A stretch of DNA of 64,000 nucleotides, from contig JADFQO010000008.1 of the NCBI GenBank assembly GCA_022561775.1, positions 1-64,000 of the forward strand. The letters are read 5' to 3'. The position numbers and the translations under genes are program-made. Below the pieces are notes generated by a model. It worked only from the letters and a program-made list of their open reading frames with translations. It did no database searches and was not told the origin of the DNA. Below, piece after piece: positions 17,241-26,409 of this stretch. The number at the start of each line of letters is the position of its first letter. Within the stretch, counting starts at the first letter, position 1. Source of the stretch: Myxococcales bacterium (GTDB lineage: Bacteria; Myxococcota_A; UBA9160; SMWR01).

Positions 17241-20096
17241 TCACCACTCTAGGTGAAGCGTGACGCTCCCCGTGTGCTGAACCAGCTTGTCGTTGAGGAC
17301 CGCGTCGTAGCTGCCGATGATGCTCCAGGCCGAGCTCGTGATGACGCTCCATGTGAGCCCGACGCTGCCGGCGTCGCGCGGAAGTTCAACGCCCTGGATC
17401 TGAAACGCACTCGCTCCGATCGGCGCACCGACCAGCCGCGCTTCGATGAGCCGTTCGGTGTCGAGAAACTCGTGCAGCCAGCGACCGCGCAGCTCCGGCA
17501 CGATCCAGAATCCATCTGCGATCTTCCAACGTCCGCGGACACGCATTCCGACGCCCGTGACCAGGGAGTCGAGGTCGAAATCCTCGAACGCGAGGTTCGG
17601 GCACATCGCGCCGCTCTCGGTGACGTCGTCCTGGGTGAGCCGGTTGTAGTTCACCGAGGCAGTCGGCTGGAACACGATGCCGCCAAGATCGAGCAGATTC
17701 AGTCCACCCTCGAATCGCGCGCCGTAGTCGTGGCCGTCGAGGTCGGCGCGCGCCGTGCAGTTGATGGCGCCGAAGCGGATCTGTCGCCTTCCGTCCATGT
17801 CGCTGTACGCGTAGCGTCCGGAAATTCCAACGTGGAACCGCGGATCGACATAGCCGGCGTAGAGGGCGCCCTGGTAGGTGTCGACCTCGCCGTCGCCCGG
17901 ACGCGATGAGAAGTCGAGATCGGTGTTCGCGTAGCCACCGGCCAATCCGAAGACCCAGTGTTCGGCCAGTCTCACGTCGGCACCGAGCGATCCGCCCCAG
18001 ATGTTGTAGCTGAAGCCGCTTTCGTTGGCGTTTCCATCGACATCACCGTAGATCGCGGAACCGTCGATCCAGGTTCGGATCCACGAATCCGCTTTTGCGC
18101 CAGTTTCAGCGGCCGAGGCGCCCATCGGTCCGATCCCGAGCATCGCCACTCCGAAAACCGGAGGGCTCGCAGGGCGAATCGGATCGGCTGACGAACGGCT
18201 CGCTTCTCCCGTCGCGGTACCCGCGGTGATCAACGCGCGGCTGCTCGCCCACTGATGGTCGAGGATGCGCGCGTCGAGCAAGCGCCCGAAGCGCTCCGCG
18301 GTCGCAAGCCGGGTGGTGGCGAACTGGGTGAGGGACTCCCCCGTCATCGAGTCGAGCACGCTGGGCACCTGGTCTTCGAGGAGCACGTTCAGACTCTGGA
18401 AGACCGTGTCGATGTCCGAATTGGGCCCCTTCGCAGCTTCGAGCGCCGTCGCGATGGTCGACTGATTCGGAGTCTGCGCGAAGATCGACAGGGGTTTCCC
18501 GTTCCTTTCGATGGTGAGCTCTACCGTGTTACCAACCTTCATCGACGCGACTTTGAGAAACGCGAAATTCGAGTTGGGCTGCGCAAAGTCATTGGAAATC
18601 GAACCGGCAGTTAGAATGGTGACGGTGAGGGGCATCAAATAGCCACCGGGGTCGGGGTCGACCTGAAGTGTAGCGCCGCCGAGAATCGCGGCGCCGGTCA
18701 CCATAAGATGGTCTGCCACACCCATCGGCTCGTCCACTTCGACCTCAAAAACTGAAGTGGACGCGAAGGTTATGCCCCCGAGAACCGTGAGCTTTCCAAT
18801 CGAGTTGCCCGGTGGAATAGAGCTGCCCGGTGCGACGGTGCCGTCCACCGTAACCGATCCGCCGATGGTGCCCGTGCCACCCAGCACCGCAGAAGAGCCG
18901 ACGTCGACCCCCGCGGCGAGCAAGCCGTCGACATCGACATCAAGGCGACCGCCCGTGACCGTGGTAAGCCGAGTGAAACTGTGGATTCCTGTGAGGCTCA
19001 GGGTCCCACTGCCGATCTTCGTGACGTCAGCCATCCCGCTGATGGAGCCCGCGTAGGTGCCGTTGTCGTCGTGGTCAAAAGTCACCCGGGTTCCCCCCGC
19101 TGTCGAGAGGTTCAACGGAATGCTCGAGAAATCTCCCGTCAGGGCACCCGTATCGAGGCTCGACTGACCCGAGATGGTGTTCACGCCCGTAAGCGTAAGC
19201 GTGCCGGCGCCCTCTTTGACAAAACCCCCATCGCCACTCAAGTTTCCCGAGTAGGTGTCGGGGCCCGCCTGATTGAAGATCACCGTTGCGCCGCTTTCGA
19301 CTGCGATGTCTCCCTGGAGACTGTCCGCATGCCCGCGAAGAACTCCCGCGCTGATCGTCGTCCCGCCCGCATAGGTGTTCCCACCCGTGAACTCAACCTC
19401 ATCAGCGCCGGTCTTCTGCACCGCACCCGTGCCCGTGATGGCACCCGCGTATACACCGTCGACACCGGCATCCTGATCGAACACCAAGAGCGCGTTGTTG
19501 ATGATGTCGCCCTGCAGGCTGGTCGTATCTCCGAGCAGGGTGCCTTCCCGGACTTCGGTTCCCCCGGTATAGTTGTTGTCGCCGCGAAGCGTGAGCGTGG
19601 CATCGCCTTCCTTGATGAGACGCCCCGCGTCGGTGATCACATCGTCGAACTGTTGATCGGCGCTGACGTCAAAGGAGAGCGATGCATCGATCCCGATTTC
19701 GAGCGGTTTATTCTGGAGCGCGAGATCCCGAACCGTGGTCGTATCGGCTACGACGCGGAAGATCCGCGTCGCACCACCGCCATCGATCGTCAGATTCATT
19801 GCGGTGCTGCCATCGATCGTCACACCATCAGTGATGTCGGGAAGATCCGAAGTGAGGCTGATGGTTCCGTTGTCGCTCACATCAAAGGTGATGGTCTTGG
19901 TGTCGGCCGTCGATGCGTTCGCGGCGAGGATCGCCGCGCGCAAGGACCCGGACCCTCTGTCGAGCAGGTTGGTCACCTCGAAGGTTTCATCGACCTGGGC
20001 CTTGGCGCCCCCAGAAGAGATCGCCAGCCCGATGAGCACGCCAGCGGCCAACCGGGCGAAATGGATGCGCTTGACGGGCAAACGAGGGTTCGGCAC
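17241..20096 (-). CDS. Type V autotransporter adhesin-like protein
   Basis: A 951-residue outer-membrane autotransporter. The preferred start is a GTG at 20096 with AAGGAG just upstream, giving MPNPRLPVKRIHFARLAAGV and a signal peptide ending near GGAKAQ. The passenger opens with FEVTNLLDRGSGSLRAAILA, a pattern found at the head of beta-helix surface proteins. Four autotransporter-associated beta-strand repeats follow (for example GDATLTLRGDNNYTGGTEV). Roughly residues 670-951 form the beta-barrel, with alternating aromatic strands and a C-terminal Trp (SVTLHLEW). The ligand is unknown. The ORF track's longer start (20162) would put about 20 residues before a normal signal peptide. Confidence 0.88.
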   Translation of the reverse strand: MPNPRLPVKRIHFARLAAGVLIGLAISSGGAKAQVDETFEVTNLLDRGSGSLRAAILAANASTADTKTITFDVSDNGTISLTSDLPDITDGVTIDGSTAMNLTIDGGGATRIFRVVADTTTVRDLALQNKPLEIGIDASLSFDVSADQQFDDVITDAGRLIKEGDATLTLRGDNNYTGGTEVREGTLLGDTTSLQGDIINNALLVFDQDAGVDGVYAGAITGTGAVQKTGADEVEFTGGNTYAGGTTISAGVLRGHADSLQGDIAVESGATVIFNQAGPDTYSGNLSGDGGFVKEGAGTLTLTGVNTISGQSSLDTGALTGDFSSIPLNLSTAGGTRVTFDHDDNGTYAGSISGMADVTKIGSGTLSLTGIHSFTRLTTVTGGRLDVDVDGLLAAGVDVGSSAVLGGTGTIGGSVTVDGTVAPGSSIPPGNSIGKLTVLGGITFASTSVFEVEVDEPMGVADHLMVTGAAILGGATLQVDPDPGGYLMPLTVTILTAGSISNDFAQPNSNFAFLKVASMKVGNTVELTIERNGKPLSIFAQTPNQSTIATALEAAKGPNSDIDTVFQSLNVLLEDQVPSVLDSMTGESLTQFATTRLATAERFGRLLDARILDHQWASSRALITAGTATGEASRSSADPIRPASPPVFGVAMLGIGPMGASAAETGAKADSWIRTWIDGSAIYGDVDGNANESGFSYNIWGGSLGADVRLAEHWVFGLAGGYANTDLDFSSRPGDGEVDTYQGALYAGYVDPRFHVGISGRYAYSDMDGRRQIRFGAINCTARADLDGHDYGARFEGGLNLLDLGGIVFQPTASVNYNRLTQDDVTESGAMCPNLAFEDFDLDSLVTGVGMRVRGRWKIADGFWIVPELRGRWLHEFLDTERLIEARLVGAPIGASAFQIQGVELPRDAGSVGLTWSVITSSAWSIIGSYDAVLNDKLVQHTGSVTLHLEW

Positions 20097-20253
20097 GTAA
20101 CTCCTTGGTCTTGCGCCGCAGGGCCCGCGAGCGGGCGTTGCAGGGCTCACGCGACCCGTCAAAAGGAGAGGTCGCCTACTAGCCTCACGAATTGCCGGGA
20201 ATAATTCAATTGTGCTGCGAGACGGGGCTCAATGATCGGAGCACCCCGTTCCT

Positions 20254-20577
20254 TCAGGCGTCCTTCCGCATGGAGCACTCTTCCGAGATCGCGTTCATCT
20301 GCGTCGCGAGGGCGAAGCCCAGATTCGTGATGCCGTCCGCACTATGCGTCACGAGATCCACCACGACTGTGGCGTAGACGTTCGACCACTCCGGATGATG
20401 ATTCATGGTCTCCGAGCATAGAGCCGCACGTGTCATGAAACCGAAGGCCTGGTTGAAATTCTGGAAGCGAAATTCGCGGTGTAGTTTGCCTCTCTGAACC
20501 ATCCAGCCCGGAACGCTCTCCAGCGCCTGTTCGATTTCCGCGTCGCTGAGTCTTTCGGGTCGACTCGATTCCGCCAT
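20254..20577 (-). CDS. phhB: 4a-hydroxytetrahydrobiopterin dehydratase (pterin carbinolamine dehydratase)
   Basis: A 107-residue PCD/DCoH-fold enzyme that dehydrates 4a-hydroxytetrahydropterin, recycling the cofactor of aromatic amino-acid hydroxylases. The family signature is intact: ETMNHHPEWSNVY followed by VVVDLVTHSADGIT. It begins one base after the stop of the MBL hydrolase upstream, so the two are co-transcribed. No phenylalanine hydroxylase is seen nearby; in many bacteria the protein instead works in molybdopterin or folate side-reactions. Confidence 0.9.
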   Translation of the reverse strand: MAESSRPERLSDAEIEQALESVPGWMVQRGKLHREFRFQNFNQAFGFMTRAALCSETMNHHPEWSNVYATVVVDLVTHSADGITNLGFALATQMNAISEECSMRKDA

Positions 20578-20578
20578 C

Positions 20579-21517
20579 TCAATGATTCTTTGCTGGCGCG
20601 GGGGCGGAGAGTTCGACCGGTTGGACGATCCCGCTTGCCTCCTCCCACGCGCGTCGAATTGCGAAGTCGCGATCGAATTTGAACAAGAAGGGGATCGACA
20701 TCTCTTCGAAAGCTCCGTCGCGCTCGAGATCAGCTGCAGCCAGGGTCTCTTCGAGGGATTTTCCGGCCGCAGCGGATTCCCTCGCGAACTCCGCGAGTTC
20801 AGCGATAAAGCGCTGAAACTCGAGCAGACCGGCCCGATCTGTCACGGGGCCGTGGCCCGGAATGACTTTATCAAAGTTTAGGGCGAGCACTCGGTCGAGC
20901 GTCTCCGCCCACTGTTGTACCGAGCCACCCGCCTCGAGATCGATGTTCGGATAACGGCGATTGAAGAAGAGATCGCCCGCGTGGAGGACGCGATCTTCGA
21001 CGAAGAGCACCACGAGGTCGCCTCCTGTGTGGCCGCGTCCCAGGTAGAAGGAGCGGATCGTCTTGCCGCCGATCCTCAATTCGTGCCTGTCTGTGAACAG
21101 CTCGTTGGGAGCAGACCCTGCGGCTGAACCCTCCCAGAAGGCCGGGTCGAACCGCTCGAGATAGGCGCGGGTGCGCTCCGTCGCCACGATGCGCGTCCCA
21201 ATCGGCCAGGCCGGGTTACCGTGGGTGTGATCCGCGTGATAGTGGGTATTGACGACAGCCTGGGTGGGTCCGCCGCCGAGCCTCTCGGCGAGATCCAGGA
21301 TGCGCCGACCCTGAATCGGAAACGCCATCGTATCGACGATGACCGCCCCGCTCTGGGTCCGAAGCACAGCGACGTTTCCACCGACACCGTAGATTACGTG
21401 GACCGAGTCGCTCACGGCATCGTGGTCGAGAAAGGTGATCCGATTGTAGAGGTAGACAGCCAGCAACCCCGCCAGTGCGGTCAGAACAGCGGCGATCACG
21501 CCGACTTTGCGACCCAC
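20579..21517 (-). CDS. Metallo-beta-lactamase-fold hydrolase, membrane-anchored
   Basis: A 312-residue MBL-fold protein. An N-terminal hydrophobic segment (residues 7-24) suggests export or membrane anchoring. The metal ligands are in order: NTHYHADHTHG, GRGHTGGD, HAGDLFFNRRYPN and IPGHGP. This matches quinoprotein-relay/SoxH-like and subclass-B-related hydrolases rather than RNA-processing MBLs. The start is GTG after GGGGGG. It is followed immediately by the pterin dehydratase. The substrate cannot be deduced. Confidence 0.8.
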   Translation of the reverse strand: MGRKVGVIAAVLTALAGLLAVYLYNRITFLDHDAVSDSVHVIYGVGGNVAVLRTQSGAVIVDTMAFPIQGRRILDLAERLGGGPTQAVVNTHYHADHTHGNPAWPIGTRIVATERTRAYLERFDPAFWEGSAAGSAPNELFTDRHELRIGGKTIRSFYLGRGHTGGDLVVLFVEDRVLHAGDLFFNRRYPNIDLEAGGSVQQWAETLDRVLALNFDKVIPGHGPVTDRAGLLEFQRFIAELAEFARESAAAGKSLEETLAAADLERDGAFEEMSIPFLFKFDRDFAIRRAWEEASGIVQPVELSAPAPAKNH

Positions 21518-21615
21518 ATTCCCCCCAGAGAGTGCACTGGAATTATACGCCGCGGCCGGTTCGCCGCACTGCGGGCGGCGCTCTCGTTGTAAGACGAGAA
21601 GGTCGGGACGCTACT

Positions 21616-22893
21616 TCAGGTGTCCGTACGCAGGGGGTGGGGTTTGCCGAAGAGCCAACCCTGCCCGAAGGGAATCCCGAGGCGATCGAGGGTTTCGAGT
21701 TCTTCCAGTTTGCCGAGCCCTTCGCCGATGATGCGCGCGCCGATCTTCTCCGACACCGCGTGCAGGGCCCGCAGCAGCTCCTGACGGTTCAGGTCCTCGT
21801 CGATTCCAGCCACGAACGCTCGATCGACCTTCACGAACTCGGGAGACAGCTCGATTACCGATTCGAGGCTCGCGTAACCCGAGCCCACATCGTCCATCGC
21901 AATCTGGAAACCGAGATTCCCGTAGTAGTCACGAATCTCGCGGAAGATATCGAAGTTCGAGATCGATTCCTGCTCGGAGATTTCGAGCACAAGGTCGGTG
22001 GGGGCAAGCCCGCAGCCGTCAAGCGTCCGGCGCAAGGCCTCAGAACGGAAATTTGGATCGTAGATGGTCGTCGGGCGGATGTTGAGAAAGAGCTTCGCGC
22101 CACTCGGGAAGTCCCTGGCACCGTCGAGACCGCTCATCCTGCAAAGGCGATCGAGCTGGAATATGAAGTCCTCTTCGCTCGCACTCCTGAACAACGCATC
22201 GGGCGAGTGGAACTCCGAGCCTTCCGGCCCGCGCGCGAGGGCTTCGTATCCGAATACCGTCCGCGTCGAGACGTCCACGATCGGCTCATAGACGGAGCGA
22301 ATCCTACCCTCGATTACCAACTCGAAGAGTTTCTGCCGGCGTCGCCGAGCGCGGATCTTCTCGTTGAGCGCGGCGTCGGTGCGCGCTTGTTCCATCGCCT
22401 CTCCAATCTGTGTTTCTGCGCCCTTCGTGGGGTTGCAAAGGGCTGCCGCGGTGCCGATTGGAAGGCTCGGGGCCGTCTTCAGATGGGGGTATCCGATTCC
22501 CGTGCCCCGCGCCTTCAGGCCCTGGGCGAGAGCACCGTGAAGATCGGGAAGCTCTTGGCTGTAGAAGTCCGTCTCCGTGAGATCGCGAAACAGAAAAACC
22601 ATGATCTCGTTGCGACCGGTCTCACCCGCGAGAATCAGGTCACTGATCCCCAGACGCTCGCCAATCAGTTGCTCCACGACCTCTCGGAGCGACCGCATCG
22701 CCCCGAGACGCGCCGCGCCGCCGAAACGGTGTTCGATGTCGGAAAACGCGGCGGCGTCGATTACGAGGACACCCAGCGCTCCGTGGTCGGTGAAGTGCTC
22801 GACGATCTTGCCGAGCGAAGCTCCGATCGAGGGCAGCGCCGTCTCGGGCTTGGGTGACACCGAAAAGGGCAGAAGGTCATCCGGCTCCGACAT
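21616..22893 (-). CDS. Cyclic-di-GMP phosphodiesterase with degenerate GGDEF domain
   Basis: A 425-residue protein. Residues about 35-185 look like a worn GGDEF domain (LVIDAAAFSDIEHRFG), with the active motif replaced by TGRNEI. Residues about 190-420 are an EAL domain with all usual catalytic groups: YEALARG, LFLNIRP, LVLEISEQE, MDDVGSGYASLE, VKVDRAF, GEGLGKLEELE and GQGWLFGKP. It has no membrane segment or sensor domain. An active phosphodiesterase is likely, with the GGDEF half as a regulatory GTP site. The double-PilZ gene 1.7 kb away is a natural c-di-GMP receptor partner. Confidence 0.85.
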   Translation of the reverse strand: MSEPDDLLPFSVSPKPETALPSIGASLGKIVEHFTDHGALGVLVIDAAAFSDIEHRFGGAARLGAMRSLREVVEQLIGERLGISDLILAGETGRNEIMVFLFRDLTETDFYSQELPDLHGALAQGLKARGTGIGYPHLKTAPSLPIGTAAALCNPTKGAETQIGEAMEQARTDAALNEKIRARRRRQKLFELVIEGRIRSVYEPIVDVSTRTVFGYEALARGPEGSEFHSPDALFRSASEEDFIFQLDRLCRMSGLDGARDFPSGAKLFLNIRPTTIYDPNFRSEALRRTLDGCGLAPTDLVLEISEQESISNFDIFREIRDYYGNLGFQIAMDDVGSGYASLESVIELSPEFVKVDRAFVAGIDEDLNRQELLRALHAVSEKIGARIIGEGLGKLEELETLDRLGIPFGQGWLFGKPHPLRTDT

Positions 22894-23061
22894 GCACCCT
22901 GCATCGGCACTCGGGGCCAGCTCGTTGAGTGCGCGCGGTCACAGCCGCGCCCCACCCCGTCCGCCGACCTTCGCTGCGGGCTCTCGGTTTTCGGTTGATG
23001 GGGAAATCGTTAGCGAAATCGGATAGTTCCGCAGCCTGCAGCCAAGCGCTGAGGATCCGCC

Positions 23062-23622
23062 CTAATGGACTCCCCGAGTCGCGACGAGAGTCGACGGCTC
23101 GATCCCGAGGCCGCGGACGACGTGCTCCCACATCTCGGATGGCGCGACGTCGAAGACGGCTTTTTCGCAGACGGGAGCTGTGATCCAGGAGCCCTCCACG
23201 AGTTCGCTTTCGAGTTGCCCCGGCCCCCAGCCCGCATACCCGAGCAACACGCGAATCCTGTCGGGCGGATCGCTCGCGATGCCTCGGAGCACGTCGAGCG
23301 AACCCGCAAAGCACAAGCCCGGTTGGATCTGGGTGACATCCTCGCCTCGCTCGAGGCGCTCCTCCGAGCCGAACAGCACCCAGCCCGTCTGAGGCTGAAC
23401 GGGGCCGCCCCAGTTGATCTCCCAACCCGGGTCACCCCGCCATTCGATCTCGAGCGTCGAACACAACACGGGAGCCGTGATGTCGGTCGAGCGATTCAGT
23501 ACGACCCCAAAGCTGCCGGTTTCATCGTGGTGGATCACCAGGATGACCGCCCGTCGGAAATTCGGATCCATCAGCTGGGGCATCGCCACCAGCAGGCCCG
23601 GAGCGAGAGCAGATTCCGACAC
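23062..23622 (-). CDS. YqgE/AlgH family protein
   Basis: A 186-residue UPF0301 protein. The family opening LAPGLLVAMPQLMDPNFRRAV is present, then FGVVLNRSTD, WGGPVQPQTGWVLF, GYAGWGPGQLESE and a C-terminal hydrophobic segment. The ORF track starts at 23730, but the added residues run into a dispersed repeat. The GTG at 23622 gives the usual family length, with a weak ribosome site. Biochemical function is unclear; AlgH affects alginate regulation in Pseudomonas. Confidence 0.88.
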   Translation of the reverse strand: MSESALAPGLLVAMPQLMDPNFRRAVILVIHHDETGSFGVVLNRSTDITAPVLCSTLEIEWRGDPGWEINWGGPVQPQTGWVLFGSEERLERGEDVTQIQPGLCFAGSLDVLRGIASDPPDRIRVLLGYAGWGPGQLESELVEGSWITAPVCEKAVFDVAPSEMWEHVVRGLGIEPSTLVATRGVH

Positions 23623-23653
23623 GAGCGAAAGAATAGCAGCCGGTGAGGTGCCG

Positions 23654-23710
23654 CCAGACGAGGCCGAATCGGCCTTGTCGCCGCAAAGCGAATCCGAAGG
23701 ATTCGCCGGC
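23654..23710 (+). repeat. Two-hairpin dispersed element, copy 1
   Basis: The first hairpin is GAGGCC-GAATC-GGCCT and the second is GCGAATCCGAAGGATTCGC, joined by the constant GCCGCAA. It lies between the divergent yqgE and CPBP genes and has been read into the N-terminus of the CPBP ORF in the track (as RRKANPKDSPA). Confidence 0.9.
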
Positions 23711-23711
23711 C

Positions 23712-24557
23712 ATGCTCCCAAGCAGCCCACGGACGCTGTACGTTGCCCGCGTGATTACTCGACGCAGCGCGCTGGCCCTCGCGTTCGCCTCGCTGGCCGT
23801 CGGAGCGTTGGTTGCGGTTCGACCTTTGGCGAGCAGCAGCGGTCGATTTGCCGGCGCGCTCGGATTTGAAACCTTCCTCGCGATGCTCGCGCTGGCGTTC
23901 GCGGCGCGTTCACCACTCGGGATCGGAGAGAGGCTGGGCCTCGGGCCGAGCAAACTTTCGCGGGGTGCACTGGCGCTGCTCGCGCTCGGAACCCTCGCTC
24001 TGAGTTACTCGCTCGATGGCATCTACCAGCTCATCGAGCTGCCGGACGGCGGCGCGCTCTTTGAATTCGAGTCCGAACTCGCCGGAGTCCGCGGCGGAAC
24101 GCTCGCCTTCGCGCTGCTAAGCTACGCGCTGGTACCGGGTATCGCCGAAGAACTCCTCTGCCGCGGTCTGGTACAGCGCGGCCTCCAATCCCGAGCTGGA
24201 CCGGCACCTGCGATTTTGCTCGCTTCACTGTTCTTCGGCGCGCTCCACGTGGATCCGGTCCACTCGGCGTTCGCCGCGATTCTCGGGCTCTATCTGGGCA
24301 CCATCGCATACCTGGCGGGAAGCGTGCGGGCCTCGATGGGCTGCCATATCGCGAACAACATCGCCGCCGTCCTCGGCGCGGCCGCCACCCCAGGATTCGG
24401 GCCGGTGCCGACGCCGTCCCTGGTCGTCGCCGCAGCCTTTTCGCTGGGGGTAATCGGATGGCTCTTGCGCGCTCACAGACCCGCAGCCTTCGCCCAGATC
24501 CCGAAAAAAGAGCGCCCATGGGAGCTACAGAAGAGGGACGGATTGGACGACTCGTAG
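23712..24557 (+). CDS. CPBP family intramembrane metalloprotease
   Basis: A membrane protein of about 281 residues with some eight hydrophobic segments. The three CPBP/Abi motifs are present: EELLCRGLVQRGL (the EExxxR glutamates), FFGALHVDPVHSA (FxxxH) and CHIANNIAA (HxxxN). The family includes CaaX-type proteases and bacteriocin-immunity proteins; the substrate here is unknown. The ORF-track start (23643) lies inside a dispersed repeat, so the ATG at 23712 or the GTG at 23751 is more likely. Confidence 0.8.
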   Translation: MLPSSPRTLYVARVITRRSALALAFASLAVGALVAVRPLASSSGRFAGALGFETFLAMLALAFAARSPLGIGERLGLGPSKLSRGALALLALGTLALSYSLDGIYQLIELPDGGALFEFESELAGVRGGTLAFALLSYALVPGIAEELLCRGLVQRGLQSRAGPAPAILLASLFFGALHVDPVHSAFAAILGLYLGTIAYLAGSVRASMGCHIANNIAAVLGAAATPGFGPVPTPSLVVAAAFSLGVIGWLLRAHRPAAFAQIPKKERPWELQKRDGLDDS

Positions 24558-24593
24558 GGGGTTGACCCGAACCACGGCATCGAGGTAGATCGC

Positions 24594-25964
24594 GTGGCAA
24601 GCATTCCCTCGGTTCTCATACTGGACGACGGCGAGCTGGACGACGTCCAGAGGATCCTCGAGGAACTCCAGGTGGAATTCGGCCGCGTGAAGGGTGGTGC
24701 GATCGCACCCAACACGCCCCATCCCAAATTGCTGCTGATGGCGACTCCCCGACGGATATCTGCCGTTGCCGCGATCGACGACGCTTCTGGTGACGAGGAT
24801 CCGCCCGTTCGCGTCGTCGTAGTCGATCAGGACTCGAAAACGCTACGCGATCAGCTTCGCCAGGTCGGGTTCGACTACCTGGTGCGGCGCCCGGTGCACC
24901 CAGAAGCACTTCGGCTCCTGATCATGCACAGCCTCTACCGCGGAGAGGAGAAGCGGCGTGAGCCGCGAGTTGCCGTCGGGCTCGAAATTTCCTTCCAGAC
25001 CGGAGAGATCCCGAGACGCGCCACGCTGGTCGACCTATCGACCGGGGGCTGCCGGCTGATCTCCCCCTTCGAACTCGAAGTCGGCAAGCGGGTTCACGTA
25101 ACGCTGCCGGAGACCCTCGGTGCCACGGAATCGATCACGCTAGAGGGCGAGATCCTGCGCAGCAGCTACGACAAACGCATCGGCGAAGAAGGTATGTACA
25201 GCGCGGCGGTGCAATTCGAAAACCTGTCGAGTGACCTCCGGCACGAACTCGAGTGGGTCATCGAAGACAAAGTCGGTGGACCGCCAGCCCTGAATAACAC
25301 GTCCGAGTCTGCCCAGGGCGACGCAGGAGCAGACCCGTCGACGCCCCACACAAAGCCGACCTACACCGTCAAGCGCGCCGGGAAGCGGCGCCCGCTGCGG
25401 CGAACGCTCCTCGAAAAAGATTCGCTGGTTCTGAAATCGGACCCGCGCTCGGAAGGCGCCGTCCCCCCGACGACCAGCAACCCGACTTCGGAAGCGGCGG
25501 TCGAGCAGGAGCATTGCCCGCTCTCCATGCCGGTCGACATCAAGATGGCTCGGAAGGAGAGCCCGGCGCAGCAGCCCTCGACCTCGCACGATGATCGGCG
25601 CGCGACAGCGCGACACCCCTACACGGCAAGGGTCCCTGCCTTCGGAACCCGGGCGTTGCGGGTGCTCATCGGACGCGACATCAGCGTGGGCGGCATGCGA
25701 ATCGAGTCGAATCCGGATCTCGAAGTCGGAGACCGCCTGCACCTCGCGATCTACGGAAACGCGAGCGAAGAACCCTTCCTGGTCTGGAGCACGGTCTTGC
25801 GCGGCGATGGAAGGGGCGGAACGGCCGTAGCCTTCGATGCGGTTCACCCGAGTATCGCAAAGCAACTGGAAGCCCTGGTGGCGAGCCTTCCCTCAGTCGA
25901 ATCGCTTCACGATGACGAGGCCACCGCGATGGGAACCGTACTCACCGAAATCATGATCGAGTGA
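24594..25964 (+). CDS. Double PilZ-domain protein with receiver-like N-terminus
   Basis: A 456-residue cytoplasmic protein. Residues 1 to about 110 look like a degenerate response-regulator receiver without a clear phospho-acceptor site. A first PilZ domain (about 118-215) carries RREPR and DLSTGGC. A Pro/Ser-rich linker follows, then a second PilZ domain (about 330-440) carries RRATAR and DISVGGM. Both RxxxR and DxSxxG c-di-GMP-binding motifs are intact. A role as a c-di-GMP effector in motility or surface behaviour is inferred; the gene starts with GTG 36 bases after the CPBP gene. Confidence 0.85.
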   Translation: MASIPSVLILDDGELDDVQRILEELQVEFGRVKGGAIAPNTPHPKLLLMATPRRISAVAAIDDASGDEDPPVRVVVVDQDSKTLRDQLRQVGFDYLVRRPVHPEALRLLIMHSLYRGEEKRREPRVAVGLEISFQTGEIPRRATLVDLSTGGCRLISPFELEVGKRVHVTLPETLGATESITLEGEILRSSYDKRIGEEGMYSAAVQFENLSSDLRHELEWVIEDKVGGPPALNNTSESAQGDAGADPSTPHTKPTYTVKRAGKRRPLRRTLLEKDSLVLKSDPRSEGAVPPTTSNPTSEAAVEQEHCPLSMPVDIKMARKESPAQQPSTSHDDRRATARHPYTARVPAFGTRALRVLIGRDISVGGMRIESNPDLEVGDRLHLAIYGNASEEPFLVWSTVLRGDGRGGTAVAFDAVHPSIAKQLEALVASLPSVESLHDDEATAMGTVLTEIMIE

Positions 25965-25967
25965 CCG

Positions 25968-26020
25968 CCGAACCCTTCGGGTTCGCTTCGCGGCAATAAG
26001 GCCTGTCGGGTCTCGTCTGG
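25968..26020 (-). repeat. Two-hairpin dispersed element, copy 2a
   Basis: Reverse orientation, just after the stop of the double-PilZ gene. GAACCCTTCGGGTTC is the short hairpin and the longer one is degenerate. It is immediately followed by a second copy in the same orientation. Confidence 0.85.
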
Positions 26021-26021
26021 C

Positions 26022-26075
26022 TGGCGAATCCTTCGGATTCGCTTGCGGCGTCGGGGCCTGTTCGGCCCCGTCTGG
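26022..26075 (-). repeat. Two-hairpin dispersed element, copy 2b
   Basis: Tandem partner of the preceding copy, with GCGAATCCTTCGGATTCGC and GGGGCCTGTTCGGCCCC both well preserved. Confidence 0.9.
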
Positions 26076-26191
26076 CCCCAGCGGCGATCGCCGCGATCCC
26101 GTGCGCTGGCCCCCCTGTGCCGTCCGAGCGCGGCAGCGCGCTGCGCTCCTTTCCATTAGTCTCTCCCGATCACCCGATTTGGAGGAGCTCG

Positions 26192-26296
26192 ATGGCACGA
26201 AGCAAGAGCAAGCAGAAGATCAAGCGACACCAGCACAAGCTTCGGCGCAATCGCACGCTCGCCCGCAAGAAGGCCGCCAAAACCGCCAAGCGTTGA
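26192..26296 (+). CDS. 34-residue highly basic small protein
   Basis: A micro-ORF too short for the ORF track. ATG at 26192 is preceded by GGAGGAG at 4-5 bases. The product MARSKSKQKIKRHQHKLRRN... is about 45 percent Lys/Arg, has no acidic residue and ends in KKAAKTAKR. Composition and size resemble tiny ribosome-associated proteins such as actinobacterial bS22 or AURKAIP1/COX24-like peptides, but I cannot assign it to a family. The strong ribosome site and the clean stop 113 bases before the SCO1 gene support real translation. Confidence 0.65.
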   Translation: MARSKSKQKIKRHQHKLRRNRTLARKKAAKTAKR

Positions 26297-26409
26297 GCTG
26301 CGCGGCGTGGCACCACGCGGACCGCGCGCGCTCGATCGAATGGCTCGATCGAGCACACCGCGGCGCTGCCTTCGATCAACATCCCGCCGGCGCCTGGAGG
26401 CGGAAGTTC

